Notes: generated by a model from the letters alone, not told the origin. 64,000 nucleotides of DNA from JACNJF01 sp050288105 (GCA_050288105.1 JBNKDE010000009.1:62001-126000); one strand, 5' to 3'; positions 27,220-36,569 are shown, counted from the first letter of the stretch. Made by a program: numbers and translations.

Positions 27220-28098
27220 ATGTCCGGGAAGACTTTTGGGTTAACTGCGCTACTCATCCTGCTACTTGGTCTATCACCTGTAGCATTCTCTCAAGATATC
27301 AAAATCGGAGTCCTTGCGCCCCGCGGCGAGCTGAAAGCGACCGTCAGATGGCAGGAATTTGGCAACTATTTATCAGATAAACTCGGCTCTGGTATCACAA
27401 TCGTTCCTTTACCTCCTGCGCGTGTCATTGACGCAGCTTCACAGGGCAAAGTGGATTATTTGCTATCACATTCACCCCATACCGTGTACGCCCAGGAAAA
27501 ACTTGGCGCGACGATACTGGCGACACTGAACACCATTGCCGGCCCACGCTTTGGCGGTGTTATTGTAGCCAAAAAGGGCAGCGGCATCACAACAGCCGAA
27601 GATCTGCGCGGCAAGAATGCCATGTCATTAAAGTTCAATGCGGCTGCCGGTGCTTACATATTTCAAACCTACCATTTATTACAGAAAGGTATAGACCCAC
27701 ACAAGGACTTCGCGTCGATTAAGCAGGGCAAAAAACAGGATGATCTGGTGCTTGCAGTGAAAAATGGATTAATCGATGCTGCATTTGTTCGCACGGGGTT
27801 ACTCGAAAATATGCAGCGCGAAGGAAAAATCAAACTGGATGAATTTGAAATCGTCGATTCAGTTCATTCTGATGATTTCCCGCTACTGCGTACAACGGCG
27901 CTATACCCGGAATGGTGCTTGTCCGCCCTGCCCTCTGCGCAAGATGATCAAACCTCACAGCTTAAGACAGCCCTGTTTCAACTAAAACCAGATATGCCTG
28001 CTGCAAAAAAAGCCCGCATCGCAGGATTTGTTGAACCAGTAGAACTGGACGGTATCAAGAAAGCACTAAAAGCGCTGAAAATCGCACCGTATAACTAA
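27220..28098 (+). CDS. PhnD-like periplasmic phosphate/phosphonate-type binding protein
   Basis: 292 residues with a signal peptide ending near VAFSQ. The fold is that of PhnD-type substrate-binding proteins: QDIKIGVLAPRGE, the GSGITTAEDLRGKNAMS segment, and the LPALRTTALYPEW-like region near 225. No permease or ATPase is near. The next gene is a chemoreceptor 79 bases downstream on the same strand, so this protein may be a sensory ligand-binder rather than a transporter part. SD GGAG 7 bases from ATG. Ligand unknown. Confidence 0.75.
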   Translation: MSGKTFGLTALLILLLGLSPVAFSQDIKIGVLAPRGELKATVRWQEFGNYLSDKLGSGITIVPLPPARVIDAASQGKVDYLLSHSPHTVYAQEKLGATILATLNTIAGPRFGGVIVAKKGSGITTAEDLRGKNAMSLKFNAAAGAYIFQTYHLLQKGIDPHKDFASIKQGKKQDDLVLAVKNGLIDAAFVRTGLLENMQREGKIKLDEFEIVDSVHSDDFPLLRTTALYPEWCLSALPSAQDDQTSQLKTALFQLKPDMPAAKKARIAGFVEPVELDGIKKALKALKIAPYN

Positions 28099-28177
28099 GC
28101 AAAGAAATTTAACAAGAGCTAGGCGTCATAAAATCCATTAAGACTCCTTCTATTCATATAGTTAGATCATTAATCCC

Positions 28178-29818
28178 ATGAAAGCGAACAAAGTATCTGA
28201 TTTTTTTCGAACTCAGGGTTTTAGCGTATCACTCAAGCTGACGCTGGTGCTTGGCCTATTGCTCACGGTTCTCACTGCAATCTCTGCCAACATAATCGTC
28301 ACGATGGAACGCCACGCCCTGGACGAAACCCTGGAGTCTTCGGTGGATGTGGTCAATCAAATCACCAGCGATCAGGTTGCACGCAGTAAGGCAACAGTCC
28401 AGTTCAACGCCGGGCAACTTAGCAAACTACTGGCGGCAATCGCACCGCAACCGATAGCTGAATTTGACCTTTCGCTACTATCCCAATTTGCCTCTATGGC
28501 AGTGGAAGACCCCGATATAGCGTATGTCGCTTTTCTCAATAACGACAACAAACCCTTTGCTGAAGCCGGTGATAGAGCTAAGGCCGCAAGCGAGAAAAGA
28601 CAAAATGTTGTCACCGAAGACGTCACCCTGGGCCATGTTGTTGTCGGCTATAGCTTTCAACGTGCTGACGAACAGCAAAGTGCAATTAATGCAAAGAAAG
28701 AAGCCCGTTTATTAGAAATGAAACAAGCCCAGGATGCTGCACTCAATGAGTCAATAATGAGTTCGGTCGCACTATTTAGCACAAGCACGATTCTATCCAT
28801 TCTGGGCGTGGTTCTTTTCGTTAAACTGGTCGTCACAAAGCCACTAGATCGTCTGGTATCTGCTGCGCGCGGTCTTGGTAGTGGTGATCTCACAACCCAT
28901 ATCGAAAATGTCGGATCGGATGATCTAGGTGTACTCGCTGGCGAGTTCAATGAGATGGCAGGGCGCTTTCGCAACATCATTACGAATCTAATTGAGGTTG
29001 TTTCAAACCTGACAATCTCGGCCGAGAATCTTTCCACGGTTACGGAGCAAACCCGTAAAGGCGTGATGCAGCAGCAGAAGGAAACTGGAATGGTAGCCTC
29101 GGCCATGACCGAAATGTCAGCGACCGTCTCGGAAGTCGCCAGTAACGCATCACAGACGGCCGCCCATGCCAGGGAAGCTAGTGACCAGGCAGCAGCGGGA
29201 AAACTTGTAGTTCAAAGTACCATCGATTCAATTGAAACAATGGCTGACAAAATCGAAAAAGCCGCAGTCGCCGTAACAGAGCTGGAACATCACTCGGTTA
29301 GCATTGGACAGGTTATTGACGTCATCAAGGGTATAGCTGAGCAGACTAATTTGCTGGCACTAAATGCTGCAATAGAAGCAGCCCGTGCAGGGGAGCAGGG
29401 ACGAGGTTTTGCAGTTGTCGCCGATGAGGTACGCAACCTGGCGAAACGCACACAGGATTCTACTGCAGAGATTCAACAGATTATCGAAAGGGTCCAAAGT
29501 GGTGCTGAACATACGGTAAGCGTGATGAAAGAAGGCAAAGTCGCAGTTGATGAGAGTGTGGAAAAGGCTTCACAGGCTGGAGAATCTCTGGATAGCATCA
29601 CTAATGCAGTAACCGCAATTACGCAAATGACCGTTCAGATTGCCAGCGCGGTGGATGAACAAAGCAGCGTCACCGATGAGATGAATCGAAATGTTGTCAC
29701 CATCAGCAATGTCGCAACGGAAACCGCCCAGGGTTCAGAGCATATCGCTGACGAAAGTGAAAACCTGAAAACGCTTAGCCAAAAACTCGCCGAAGTGACC
29801 AGACAGTTCACGATTTAA
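28178..29818 (+). CDS. Methyl-accepting chemotaxis protein
   Basis: 546 residues. First membrane helix at about 19-42, a periplasmic sensor region of about 145 residues, second helix at about 190-215, HAMP at 215-270, then the signalling domain. The hairpin tip is GIAEQTNLLALNAAIEAARA followed by GEQGRGFAVVADEVRNLAKR. It senses a periplasmic signal and controls CheA/CheW. It is next to the PhnD-like binding protein and probably receives its signal from it. A coiled-coil insertion (KKEARLLEMKQAQDAAL) precedes the second helix. Confidence 0.9.
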   Translation: MKANKVSDFFRTQGFSVSLKLTLVLGLLLTVLTAISANIIVTMERHALDETLESSVDVVNQITSDQVARSKATVQFNAGQLSKLLAAIAPQPIAEFDLSLLSQFASMAVEDPDIAYVAFLNNDNKPFAEAGDRAKAASEKRQNVVTEDVTLGHVVVGYSFQRADEQQSAINAKKEARLLEMKQAQDAALNESIMSSVALFSTSTILSILGVVLFVKLVVTKPLDRLVSAARGLGSGDLTTHIENVGSDDLGVLAGEFNEMAGRFRNIITNLIEVVSNLTISAENLSTVTEQTRKGVMQQQKETGMVASAMTEMSATVSEVASNASQTAAHAREASDQAAAGKLVVQSTIDSIETMADKIEKAAVAVTELEHHSVSIGQVIDVIKGIAEQTNLLALNAAIEAARAGEQGRGFAVVADEVRNLAKRTQDSTAEIQQIIERVQSGAEHTVSVMKEGKVAVDESVEKASQAGESLDSITNAVTAITQMTVQIASAVDEQSSVTDEMNRNVVTISNVATETAQGSEHIADESENLKTLSQKLAEVTRQFTI

Positions 29819-29908
29819 TATTCCGCAAAAAACCGACTTATCGAAACCAGGTCATCTTAAGTTGTTCCAGAACGAATCTTCACAAGGTTAAATATCATTA
29901 AAAAGCCT

Positions 29909-29926
29909 GGTCATAAATCAATGACC
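29909..29926 (-). terminator. Candidate terminator of the small AsmA-like gene
   Basis: GGTCAT/ATGACC stem, 6 bp with a 6-base loop. On the minus strand it is followed by AGGCTTTTTAATG, giving a short T-run, and it lies 64 bases past the stop of the gene at 29990. It also sits about 90 bases past the chemoreceptor stop on the + strand. Confidence 0.45.
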
Positions 29927-29989
29927 TGCCCCCCTCCAAAAAAAAAATCAGAATAACTTGCGTATCGGTGGTATTAAAGTTTGCGTAGC

Positions 29990-30805
29990 CTATTTGTCTA
30001 GCAAACTTTTCAGCTTGTCTTCAGCCTTTTGCTTTTGCTCTTGTTTGGCCGTATCGACCCGAGCTTCCAGTTTGGCTTTTTCTTCGTTAATTTTAGCCTG
30101 TGCGTTGGCTTTGAGTTTCGCAACCTCTTTGTCAGTAATCTTGCTCTTCACTTCTTTAATGGCATGATCAGTCAAACGTTGAATTATTTCCCGCGCCAGT
30201 TCTTCACCATTAGCGCCCTGGCTGCCACCCAGATTAGTCATATCCAGACTGGGGAGATTGAGAACAAACTCCTTGTTATCCAGTGCTGCTATGCGGCCCT
30301 GAATACTCCCATCAGCCAAGGTCAAATGGCGAATTATTAAACGTGGACCGGGCGAGCTACTTTGATCAGGAGCGCCTGATTGCTCAGACTTTGATGATGA
30401 AGATATACCCGACATAAGGCGATTTTTCAGTTCATTCAGATTAGTCTTGTTATCGCCATTGACTTCAACATATACCTCAGGATCGAGCACCGTGATTTCA
30501 TTAATGACATAAGGCTCTTCCTTCAAGGATTTCAGGTCGATTCCTGCACGTATTTCACCCATCCAGAATACATTTGGAAACTCAAAGCCTTTGGGATTAG
30601 CAATCGACAAACCAGAAAACCCTGCAGCGCCATTGGCAAGATCAATCTTTACCTGATCAATCCCTACAGCTGTTTGTGTCGCTTCGCTGCCATGGGTTTC
30701 AATAGCCGTTTTAACCAGGCCATCGATGTTGGCATAAACATAGTAAACACCCGCAAAAATACCAATTATGGCAAGCAGGGTGACGCTGAGGATAATTTTT
30801 TTCAT
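29990..30805 (-). CDS. Small AsmA-like envelope protein
   Basis: 271 residues from ATG 30805. One N-terminal membrane helix (IILSVTLLAIIGIFAGVYYV), then an AsmA-like beta domain (SGLSIANPKGFEFPNVFW, EIRAGIDLKSL, VINEITVLDPEVYVEV) and a Lys/Glu/Ala coiled-coil tail ending KAEDKLKSLLDK. The tail closely resembles that of the large AsmA gene at 46580. AsmA proteins are linked to lipid transport and outer-membrane assembly. The 36 codons upstream of this ATG are open but do not look like protein. Confidence 0.7.
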   Translation of the reverse strand: MKKIILSVTLLAIIGIFAGVYYVYANIDGLVKTAIETHGSEATQTAVGIDQVKIDLANGAAGFSGLSIANPKGFEFPNVFWMGEIRAGIDLKSLKEEPYVINEITVLDPEVYVEVNGDNKTNLNELKNRLMSGISSSSKSEQSGAPDQSSSPGPRLIIRHLTLADGSIQGRIAALDNKEFVLNLPSLDMTNLGGSQGANGEELAREIIQRLTDHAIKEVKSKITDKEVAKLKANAQAKINEEKAKLEARVDTAKQEQKQKAEDKLKSLLDK

Positions 30806-31113
30806 CTGAATCGATTTACCGATTGTTGTGTTTGATGAGTTAAACCTGGATCCGAGGTTCGAGGTTAAATTTCTTATGTGGATTTTACGCGATGTAGTGC
30901 CGCAGACAAGCAAGTTGAAGGGTATATATCGATGGAGTTAGGAAACCTTTAGATTTAGACAGAGAGGGGACCAATTGGTCTTCACTGCTCAGACTGGTTA
31001 CCCCAAACAACCCTGTGCAAAAATCAGAGTTTTTTAGAGCAAGATTATCAATTCAGCATCCATTCAGTCTATCAATCATAAAGTCGTTTCCGAACGAACA
31101 ACTGGAGATAACT

Positions 31114-31557
31114 ATGAAATATTTTAACACTGTTTTTGTTTTACCCCTGGTAGCGGTGCTCTCAAACCCGGTAATGGCTCACGATGATCATAGTGGCTAT
31201 TCAAAACTCAATGACCGAATAGAACGACAACATATGCGCATCAATAAAGGGGTTCGCATGGGTGAGTTGACAAAAAAAGAAACCCATGAGCTTCGCAAAC
31301 AACACCAGCACATAAAAAAGCTGAGCAAGCAATTCAACAAGGATGGGTACTTAAATAGGTTTGAGCGAAAGACTCTGAAACGAGAGCTTAGTCTGGCTAG
31401 TCATCGCATCTATGATTTGAAGCATAATGCTAGCAACCAGAATAAAAGACAACATGATACTGGGAACCCTAATAAGAAACATTCAGACCATTTCAAACGA
31501 ACACAATTTCATGATCAAGATCGGATAACACAAAAGTATTACAGAAATCATTTTTAG
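31114..31557 (+). CDS. Exported His/Lys-rich helical protein
   Basis: 147 residues from ATG 31114 (SD CTGGAGAT). Signal peptide ends at VMA before HDDHSG. The mature part is helical, strongly basic and rich in His, with one EF-hand-like loop FNKDGYLNRFERKTL at about 79-93, followed by an Asn/His/Lys-rich tail. Periplasmic metal or calcium binding is a fair guess from composition only. The longer frame from 31015 lacks a ribosome site. Confidence 0.65.
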   Translation: MKYFNTVFVLPLVAVLSNPVMAHDDHSGYSKLNDRIERQHMRINKGVRMGELTKKETHELRKQHQHIKKLSKQFNKDGYLNRFERKTLKRELSLASHRIYDLKHNASNQNKRQHDTGNPNKKHSDHFKRTQFHDQDRITQKYYRNHF

Positions 31558-31570
31558 ATTTGACTGCATT

Positions 31571-31619
31571 GGGATGCATGGAGGAACAGGTCGACTGGAC
31601 ATTTCCTCTAGTGCATCCC
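31571..31619. terminator. Long imperfect hairpin
   Basis: GGGATGCATGGAGGAA and TTCCTCTAGTGCATCCC pair over about 14 bp with small bulges, 14 bases past the stop of the preceding gene. No T-run, so termination is possible but unproven. Confidence 0.4.
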
Positions 31620-32115
31620 GAGTGGTGTGAAATTAAGTAAACCATCCCCGGGATTCCCTGCATGCATTAAATGAATTGTTAGTGAGTTTAGCTTGAGCCT
31701 TATCATAATTAACAGCCTTACGAGTGCCCAAAGCTCTGCGCAATATTTTTAAAAAAATTGATACAGTCTAGCCGGAAAGGCGGTGGACTAAATAGCCTGG
31801 TACCAATTCACACGAGCGCCAGCATGACCTATTGATTTTGAAGGTGTATGACCGCACAAGCGGTCGATTAGGAACCTTTGACACACCCTGACGGATTGAC
31901 TACCAGCTGTAATCAGTCATTGAATTACACAAAACAATAGGCCACGTTGCACCATTCCCGGTCATCTCCAATGCGGTTAGGATTCCTGCATCAGAACTTG
32001 TTTTCGGATACTTCTCCAGCCCAGAATCAGCTAACCAGTCTTTGGAATTCTGATTTTCATGCAGAAATTTAATTAAGTCATGCAAGAAAAAAGGTAGTAT
32101 GCAAGGACTGACACC
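31620..32115. other. 496-base intergenic region
   Basis: No gene is supported. It contains a 6-bp stem GACCGC/GCGGTC with a 4-base loop near 31850-31865. A 61-codon minus-strand frame ending at 31900 has no ribosome site and no recognised family, but its residue mix is not impossible for a protein. Confidence 0.35.
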
Positions 32116-34113
32116 ATGGGTCCTGCTGATATGAATGTTACGAAGAGCCAGAAAATCGTTTCCTTATCTATATTCCTAATGGTTGCATTGGCAATGAGTG
32201 CCTGCGGTGGCGGTGGTGGCGATAAGCAGTCCCAACAGATGCTTGAGATTACTCCGCCTGCGCTTGATTTTTCCACAGTAATCATTGGACAGAGCGCTTC
32301 GCTCGATGTCACGATCACCAACAACGGTTCAGAACCTGTCAACGGGATTTCCGGTGGAATTCCCAGCAATGCTGTTTTTTCACTGGATGTCAGCACCTGT
32401 GATGCGCTCCTGCCCGGTCAAAGCTGTAGCTACACGTTCCGCTACACACCGGCCACCAGCGGTCAGGATTTTGCTACATCCATCTCGACTACCGATCTAG
32501 ATAGCTTCGATATCGAACTTTCGGGGACAGCTGTCAGTCCCGGTTTGGCTATGGAACTGGATATTTCTCCTCCTTCGCTGGATTTTGGCACGCTGGTCAT
32601 AGGAAATAGTGAATCGCTGGATGTTACGCTGACTAACATCGGATCGACTACAATTTCCGGGATTTCCGGCGGTGTTCCCGATAATAATCGCTTCACCCTG
32701 GTTACCGACAATTGCAGTGAGCTTCTGCCCACCCAAAGTTGTAGTTATTCCTTTGCCTACACACCGATTGTCAATGGCCAGGACGATGCGGTCTCGATTT
32801 CAACAACAACTTCCGAGTCATTCGAGATTCAGATGACCGGGTCAGGCGCGGATGGCGCCTTGTGGGTAACGCCTCTGGCACTGGATTTCGGGAAGGTCGG
32901 TATCGGTGATACCAGCACCACACAAGTTGTCACCATAACCAATCAATCTACCAGTGTATTATCCTCCTTCGCTGGCGGTGCGCCCTCCGATAGCCAGTTC
33001 GGTGCGTTTCAAAATTGTGCCGGGGGTGTCGCGGCAGGGGCAAGTTGTCAGTATAACTTTACGTTTTCTCCCACCTCTGAGGGCGTTCATTCAACTACTT
33101 CCAATTCCTCGACCAGTGCGGGTCCGTTCGTTATCGAACTGACTGGTACCGGTGTGGGACCTGAGCTGTGGGTGACACCAACCAGTATCGATTTTGGTCC
33201 GGTTGAGCAGGGCGATACCAGCGCTACGCAGACGGTTACCATCACCAACACAGGAATGGCTACCTTGACCAACTTCGCCGGAGGTGCACCGTCTGATAAC
33301 CAGTTCAATGCTACGCAAAACTGTGCTGGGGGTGTCGCACCAGGCGCGAGTTGCCAATATTTCATTACATTTACTCCGGCAGGATTGGGAGACATGAGTA
33401 GCACATCGAACACAGGAACCAACGCTGGCGGTTTTGTCATCGAGCTGAATGGCACAGGTGTCGCTGCTGCTGGCCTGCCCCTGTCAGGACCCCAGGTTTC
33501 TGCCTCTCCACTGGCCATCGATTTCGGTCCCGTCGGTGTTGGCGACACGAGCCCTACGCAGATCGTCACCATTACCAACAATGGCGATTCAACCTTGACT
33601 TCATTCGCTGGCGGCGCACCCTTCGATAGCCAGTTCAGTGGCTCTCAAAATTGTGCTGGCGGTGTCGCTCCCGGAGCGAGTTGCCAATACAACTTTACGT
33701 TCTCACCCACCGCTGCAGGTATTCATTCAACCACTTCAAATTCTTCCACCAACGCAGGTCAATTTGTAATCGAACTGACTGGTACCGGTGTGGGACCTGA
33801 GCTATGGGTAACGCCGACTCACCTGAGCTTCGGCACTGTGGTATCCGGCGCAACCGCAGCCCAGCAGATAGTCACAATCAGTAATATCGGGCTTGCCCCT
33901 TTATCGAATTTTGCCGGTGGCGCACCACTCGACAATCAGTTCAATGCCACGCAAAACTGTGCCAGCGGTGTCGCAGCGGGTGCAAGCTGTAACTACTTCA
34001 TCGACTTCACACCTACCGCAACACCCCCCGTTTTCCTTTCAACTACCTCATTGTCGTCAACCAACGCAGGTTCGATTGTAATTGAGCTGGAAGGGAGCTC
34101 GATCAGCCCCTGA
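32116..34113 (+). CDS. Lipoprotein with six choice-of-anchor-D repeats
   Basis: 665 residues. Lipoprotein signal ends in MSAC followed by GGGGG. Six tandem domains of about 102 residues start near 41, 145, 248, 350, 460 and 562. Each has the pattern x-x-x-P-x-x-L/I-D-F-G-x-V-x-x-G-x-x-x-x-x-x-V-T-I-T-N and later Y-x-F-x-F-x-P (Ig-like, choice-of-anchor-D or ASH-type). Each repeat also has a Cys pair (NCAGGV, ASCQYNF) that could form a disulfide. Probably surface exposed. SD AAGGA lies 9 bases upstream. Confidence 0.82.
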   Translation: MGPADMNVTKSQKIVSLSIFLMVALAMSACGGGGGDKQSQQMLEITPPALDFSTVIIGQSASLDVTITNNGSEPVNGISGGIPSNAVFSLDVSTCDALLPGQSCSYTFRYTPATSGQDFATSISTTDLDSFDIELSGTAVSPGLAMELDISPPSLDFGTLVIGNSESLDVTLTNIGSTTISGISGGVPDNNRFTLVTDNCSELLPTQSCSYSFAYTPIVNGQDDAVSISTTTSESFEIQMTGSGADGALWVTPLALDFGKVGIGDTSTTQVVTITNQSTSVLSSFAGGAPSDSQFGAFQNCAGGVAAGASCQYNFTFSPTSEGVHSTTSNSSTSAGPFVIELTGTGVGPELWVTPTSIDFGPVEQGDTSATQTVTITNTGMATLTNFAGGAPSDNQFNATQNCAGGVAPGASCQYFITFTPAGLGDMSSTSNTGTNAGGFVIELNGTGVAAAGLPLSGPQVSASPLAIDFGPVGVGDTSPTQIVTITNNGDSTLTSFAGGAPFDSQFSGSQNCAGGVAPGASCQYNFTFSPTAAGIHSTTSNSSTNAGQFVIELTGTGVGPELWVTPTHLSFGTVVSGATAAQQIVTISNIGLAPLSNFAGGAPLDNQFNATQNCASGVAAGASCNYFIDFTPTATPPVFLSTTSLSSTNAGSIVIELEGSSISP

Positions 34114-34421
34114 AATCGAGTATAAGGTACCCGAAGTGCTCTAGTCGGTTGGGCCTGAGTAACTCTTTGATTCTGAATTTAAATATTTTTGAATAACCCT
34201 TCGATTTCAAATGGAACTGCTGGAATAGAGCAATCCAGATAAATTTCAATCGCCAAAGACTGGCCCACAGGGCGAACCTCAGCATCAGAAATTGTTGCGA
34301 GAAATTGGATCGGACCCACGTAACTAATTGAATTTACCGGCTTACTTTTAATATGACACTATGATTTAACCCTTAGCAGCCCCATTTATCAGGGGAAATA
34401 GTATCTTTAAGGAGAAAAACC
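34114..34421. other. 308-base stretch with no gene
   Basis: Lies between the repeat lipoprotein and the transposase relic. No coding signal is seen. It could be the flank of the decayed mobile element. Confidence 0.35.
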
Positions 34422-34613
34422 ATTTCTCTCGCAAACCGATACTTTCTACCCGGACATATCTGGCACATAACCCACCACTGCCACAAGAAACAAATTTCAC
34501 TGAAGTTTTTTATAGATTACAAACATTGGATCTCAAGACTTAGCGGGTCTCGCTTTATTGCTTCTGAAAAGCATAGCCTTGTCATATCGCTGAACTCAGC
34601 AGTATCAGGTTGA
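34422..34613 (+). pseudogene. Truncated REP-associated (Y1) transposase
   Basis: After a good ribosome site (AAGGAGAAAAACC), a 63-codon frame begins with ATT instead of ATG and reads ANRYFLPGHIWHITHHCHKK, then QISLKFFIDYKHWISRL. This is the well-known N-terminus of RAYT/IS200-like transposases (NRYFLPGHIWHITHRCHKKEF). The conserved VTSNHIHLL metal-binding motif and all later parts are gone; the frame ends in unrelated sequence. The element is dead. Confidence 0.75.
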
Positions 34614-34757
34614 AAGAGCTCTAGCATCGATGTTATAAAAAATTGAGACTTTCGTGACCCGCATGTGACCTCCATTGATTAAGGTACATCTGCACCTGAA
34701 CGCCGCACCTGCGGTGCTTCCTGCGCAATAAAACAAACTTTACAAAGGAGATCTGAA

Positions 34758-35423
34758 ATGCGTAAAACTTCAATAATGTTCGCCAGTTGTTTACTATCCG
34801 CTTCCATGCTGAGCGCATCTAGCGCCATAGCGCATGAAAATAAATCATTCATGTACAAAGTCACCATCACCAACCTCTCGCCGGGGCAACCACTCGCGCC
34901 CGTCATGGTCGCTACCCATCGCCCTGGAGTTTCGTTCTTCGAGGCCGGTGAAGCACCCAGCGACGAACTTGCTCATCTGGCGGAAGCCGGTGATGGCCAG
35001 CCCATGGCAGACAAGCTCGCGGCTATGCCAAATGTGGACGAAACAACCATATCCACCACAGGTTTGACCTTTCCTGGAAATTCCACCACGGTGATGATAT
35101 CCGCCAACAAGCCGTTTTCACACATCAGCGTCGGCGCCATGCTTGGAGCGACCAACGATGCTTTCTTCGCCATCAAAGATGAAGCTTTGCCCTGGGGTAA
35201 AAATAAATTGACCTACATGGCCCCGGCCTATGATGCCGGCAGCGAAACCAACGACGAGCTCAGATCTACCGTTGCAGGACTGGGTGGTGAAGGCTATTCA
35301 CCTTACGATAGCGGCGAAGGCTTCGTTCACATCCACAACGGCGTTCAAGGTATCGGCGACCTGTCACCTGGTATGGACTGGCGCAACCCGGTGGCCAAAA
35401 TCACCATCGAGCGCGTAAAGTAG
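34758..35423 (+). CDS. Spondin-domain exported protein
   Basis: 221 residues. Signal peptide ends near AIAHEN. The body matches the spondin N-terminal domain as found in bacteria: YKVTITNLSPGQPLAPVMVATH, FFEAGEAPSDELAHLAEAGD, STTVMISANKPFSHISVGAM, LGATNDAFFAI. The C-terminal region EGFVHIHNGVQGI and LSPGMDWRNPVAKITIERV is also typical. Probably secreted or periplasmic. Function in bacteria unknown. Strong SD AAAGGAGAT. Confidence 0.85.
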   Translation: MRKTSIMFASCLLSASMLSASSAIAHENKSFMYKVTITNLSPGQPLAPVMVATHRPGVSFFEAGEAPSDELAHLAEAGDGQPMADKLAAMPNVDETTISTTGLTFPGNSTTVMISANKPFSHISVGAMLGATNDAFFAIKDEALPWGKNKLTYMAPAYDAGSETNDELRSTVAGLGGEGYSPYDSGEGFVHIHNGVQGIGDLSPGMDWRNPVAKITIERVK

Positions 35424-35450
35424 CAGGGTATGGCAAAGCGCAGTAAATAT

Positions 35451-35478
35451 TAACTGGGCTCGTTGTTATGCCCAGTTA
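35451..35478 (+). terminator. Terminator of the spondin gene
   Basis: TAACTGGGC/GCCCAGTTA, a perfect 9-bp stem with a 10-base loop, 28 bases past the stop, followed by AGCTTTTCTG. Confidence 0.6.
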
Positions 35479-35642
35479 AGCTTTTCTGGATTAATCTTTA
35501 GCGTAAGCAGTAAGTAGCCATTATCTCTATAGACCTGATAAGAATTCCTTCTTCAAATTTAGGACAATATAAAAATAGGTGGCTCAAGCAACCTGTCACT
35601 GGTGATACCCCTAAAATAACTGAAGAGGGGGATGAGTCAAAC

Positions 35643-35658
35643 AATCTAACCACCGACA
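35643..35658. repeat. Partial copy of the tRNA-Phe T-arm
   Basis: AATCTAACCACCGACA matches 15 of 16 bases of 35748-35763 inside the tRNA-Phe gene, in the same orientation and about 105 bases from it. Such 3'-end copies are left by integrative elements that use a tRNA as attachment site, but the match is short. Confidence 0.35.
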
Positions 35659-35731
35659 TAAAATTCTGTTCGATTCCAAGCACGATATTCGGCTAAGCAG
35701 TTTTTTTTGGGGAAACGTGGTGGTATTAAAA

Positions 35732-35807
35732 TGGTGCCCAGGGGCGGAATCGAACCACCGACACGGGGATTTTCAGTCCCCTGCTCTACCGACTGAGCTA
35801 CCTGGGC
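35732..35807 (-). tRNA. tRNA-Phe (GAA)
   Basis: 76 bases including the encoded CCA. Acceptor GCCCAGG/CCTGGGC, D-arm GCTCAGTCGGTAGAGC, anticodon stem-loop GGGGACTGAAAATCCCC with anticodon GAA, variable GTGTC, T-arm GGTGGTTCGATTCCGCC. All stems pair (one G-T in the T-stem). It reads phenylalanine codons TTT and TTC. Confidence 0.97.
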
Positions 35808-35926
35808 ATTTTGACTGTATCGACGCGAATGTTCGATGCAGATTTTCGGAAAGCGCGTATTAAATAGAGTTGTGCGGCTCTAGTCAAGTCTGATCTTGAC
35901 CTCGGCCGCACTTTCTGTGTTTCTGG

Positions 35927-36433
35927 CTATAAATCGCCTTCGGTTCCCGCTGTAATGATGGAGTAAATATTGTTTCTAACCGTCATACCCAGCCCCTGTA
36001 ATTCCTTCGGCAACGAGGCATCGCCCATGGTTTTATCCATATTCAGGGTAATCAGCCAGGCCTGATCTTCATCATCCAGTACCAGTGAGATACGGCAGGG
36101 CAGGTAACCTGCAAACGCCATGCTGTACTTGACCATTTTGGCGGCGATGTTAGCATCGCAGAACTGGAAGATTTCCATGCGGTTGGATTCTCCACCGTTG
36201 GCTTTTACCTGCTCAGATAACGGCATATGGCCGACCAGTTTAAAATTCAGGAAGTTGGCACGCAGTTTCATGGAGTCGATAGCGTCATCGGCTGACACGT
36301 CTTCTGCCACCTTGCATTTGATCATGTTCATCACGTCTTCTTTACAGTTATCAGACAGCTGGAACATTTCCTGCGCCTGTGCATTTAGTGAAAACCCCAA
36401 TAAAAACAGACCACTTAGCAGTATTTTTTTCAT
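35927..36433 (-). CDS. DUF302-type exported protein
   Basis: 168 residues with a signal peptide ending NAQA. The segment FCDANIAAKMVKYSMAFAGY then LPCRISLVLDDEDQAWLITL and NMDKTM is typical of the DUF302 fold. The Cys in the FCD and LPCR blocks may be a pair. Periplasmic, function unknown. Single gene, divergent from amrS. Confidence 0.78.
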   Translation of the reverse strand: MKKILLSGLFLLGFSLNAQAQEMFQLSDNCKEDVMNMIKCKVAEDVSADDAIDSMKLRANFLNFKLVGHMPLSEQVKANGGESNRMEIFQFCDANIAAKMVKYSMAFAGYLPCRISLVLDDEDQAWLITLNMDKTMGDASLPKELQGLGMTVRNNIYSIITAGTEGDL

Positions 36434-36569
36434 AAGACCTCGTTTATTTTATGTTTAATTTATGGTTATAGATGGCTATTATTGTCTATCCGTTGTAACG
36501 CGAACAAGTTTTCTGATTCTATGTTAGAGTCAGTTAGACAACTGACACGCCAACCCCCGGATTTATTCC

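Noticed and set aside
27111..27380. 89-codon plus frame overlapping the PhnD-like gene
   Set aside because: It overlaps the real signal peptide in another frame and has no ribosome site.
31900..32085. 61-codon minus-strand frame before the repeat lipoprotein
   Set aside because: No ribosome site, no recognised family and poor context; kept only as a note in the intergenic entry.
33087..33581. 164-codon frame antisense to the repeat lipoprotein
   Set aside because: Explained by the repeated coding sequence on the plus strand.
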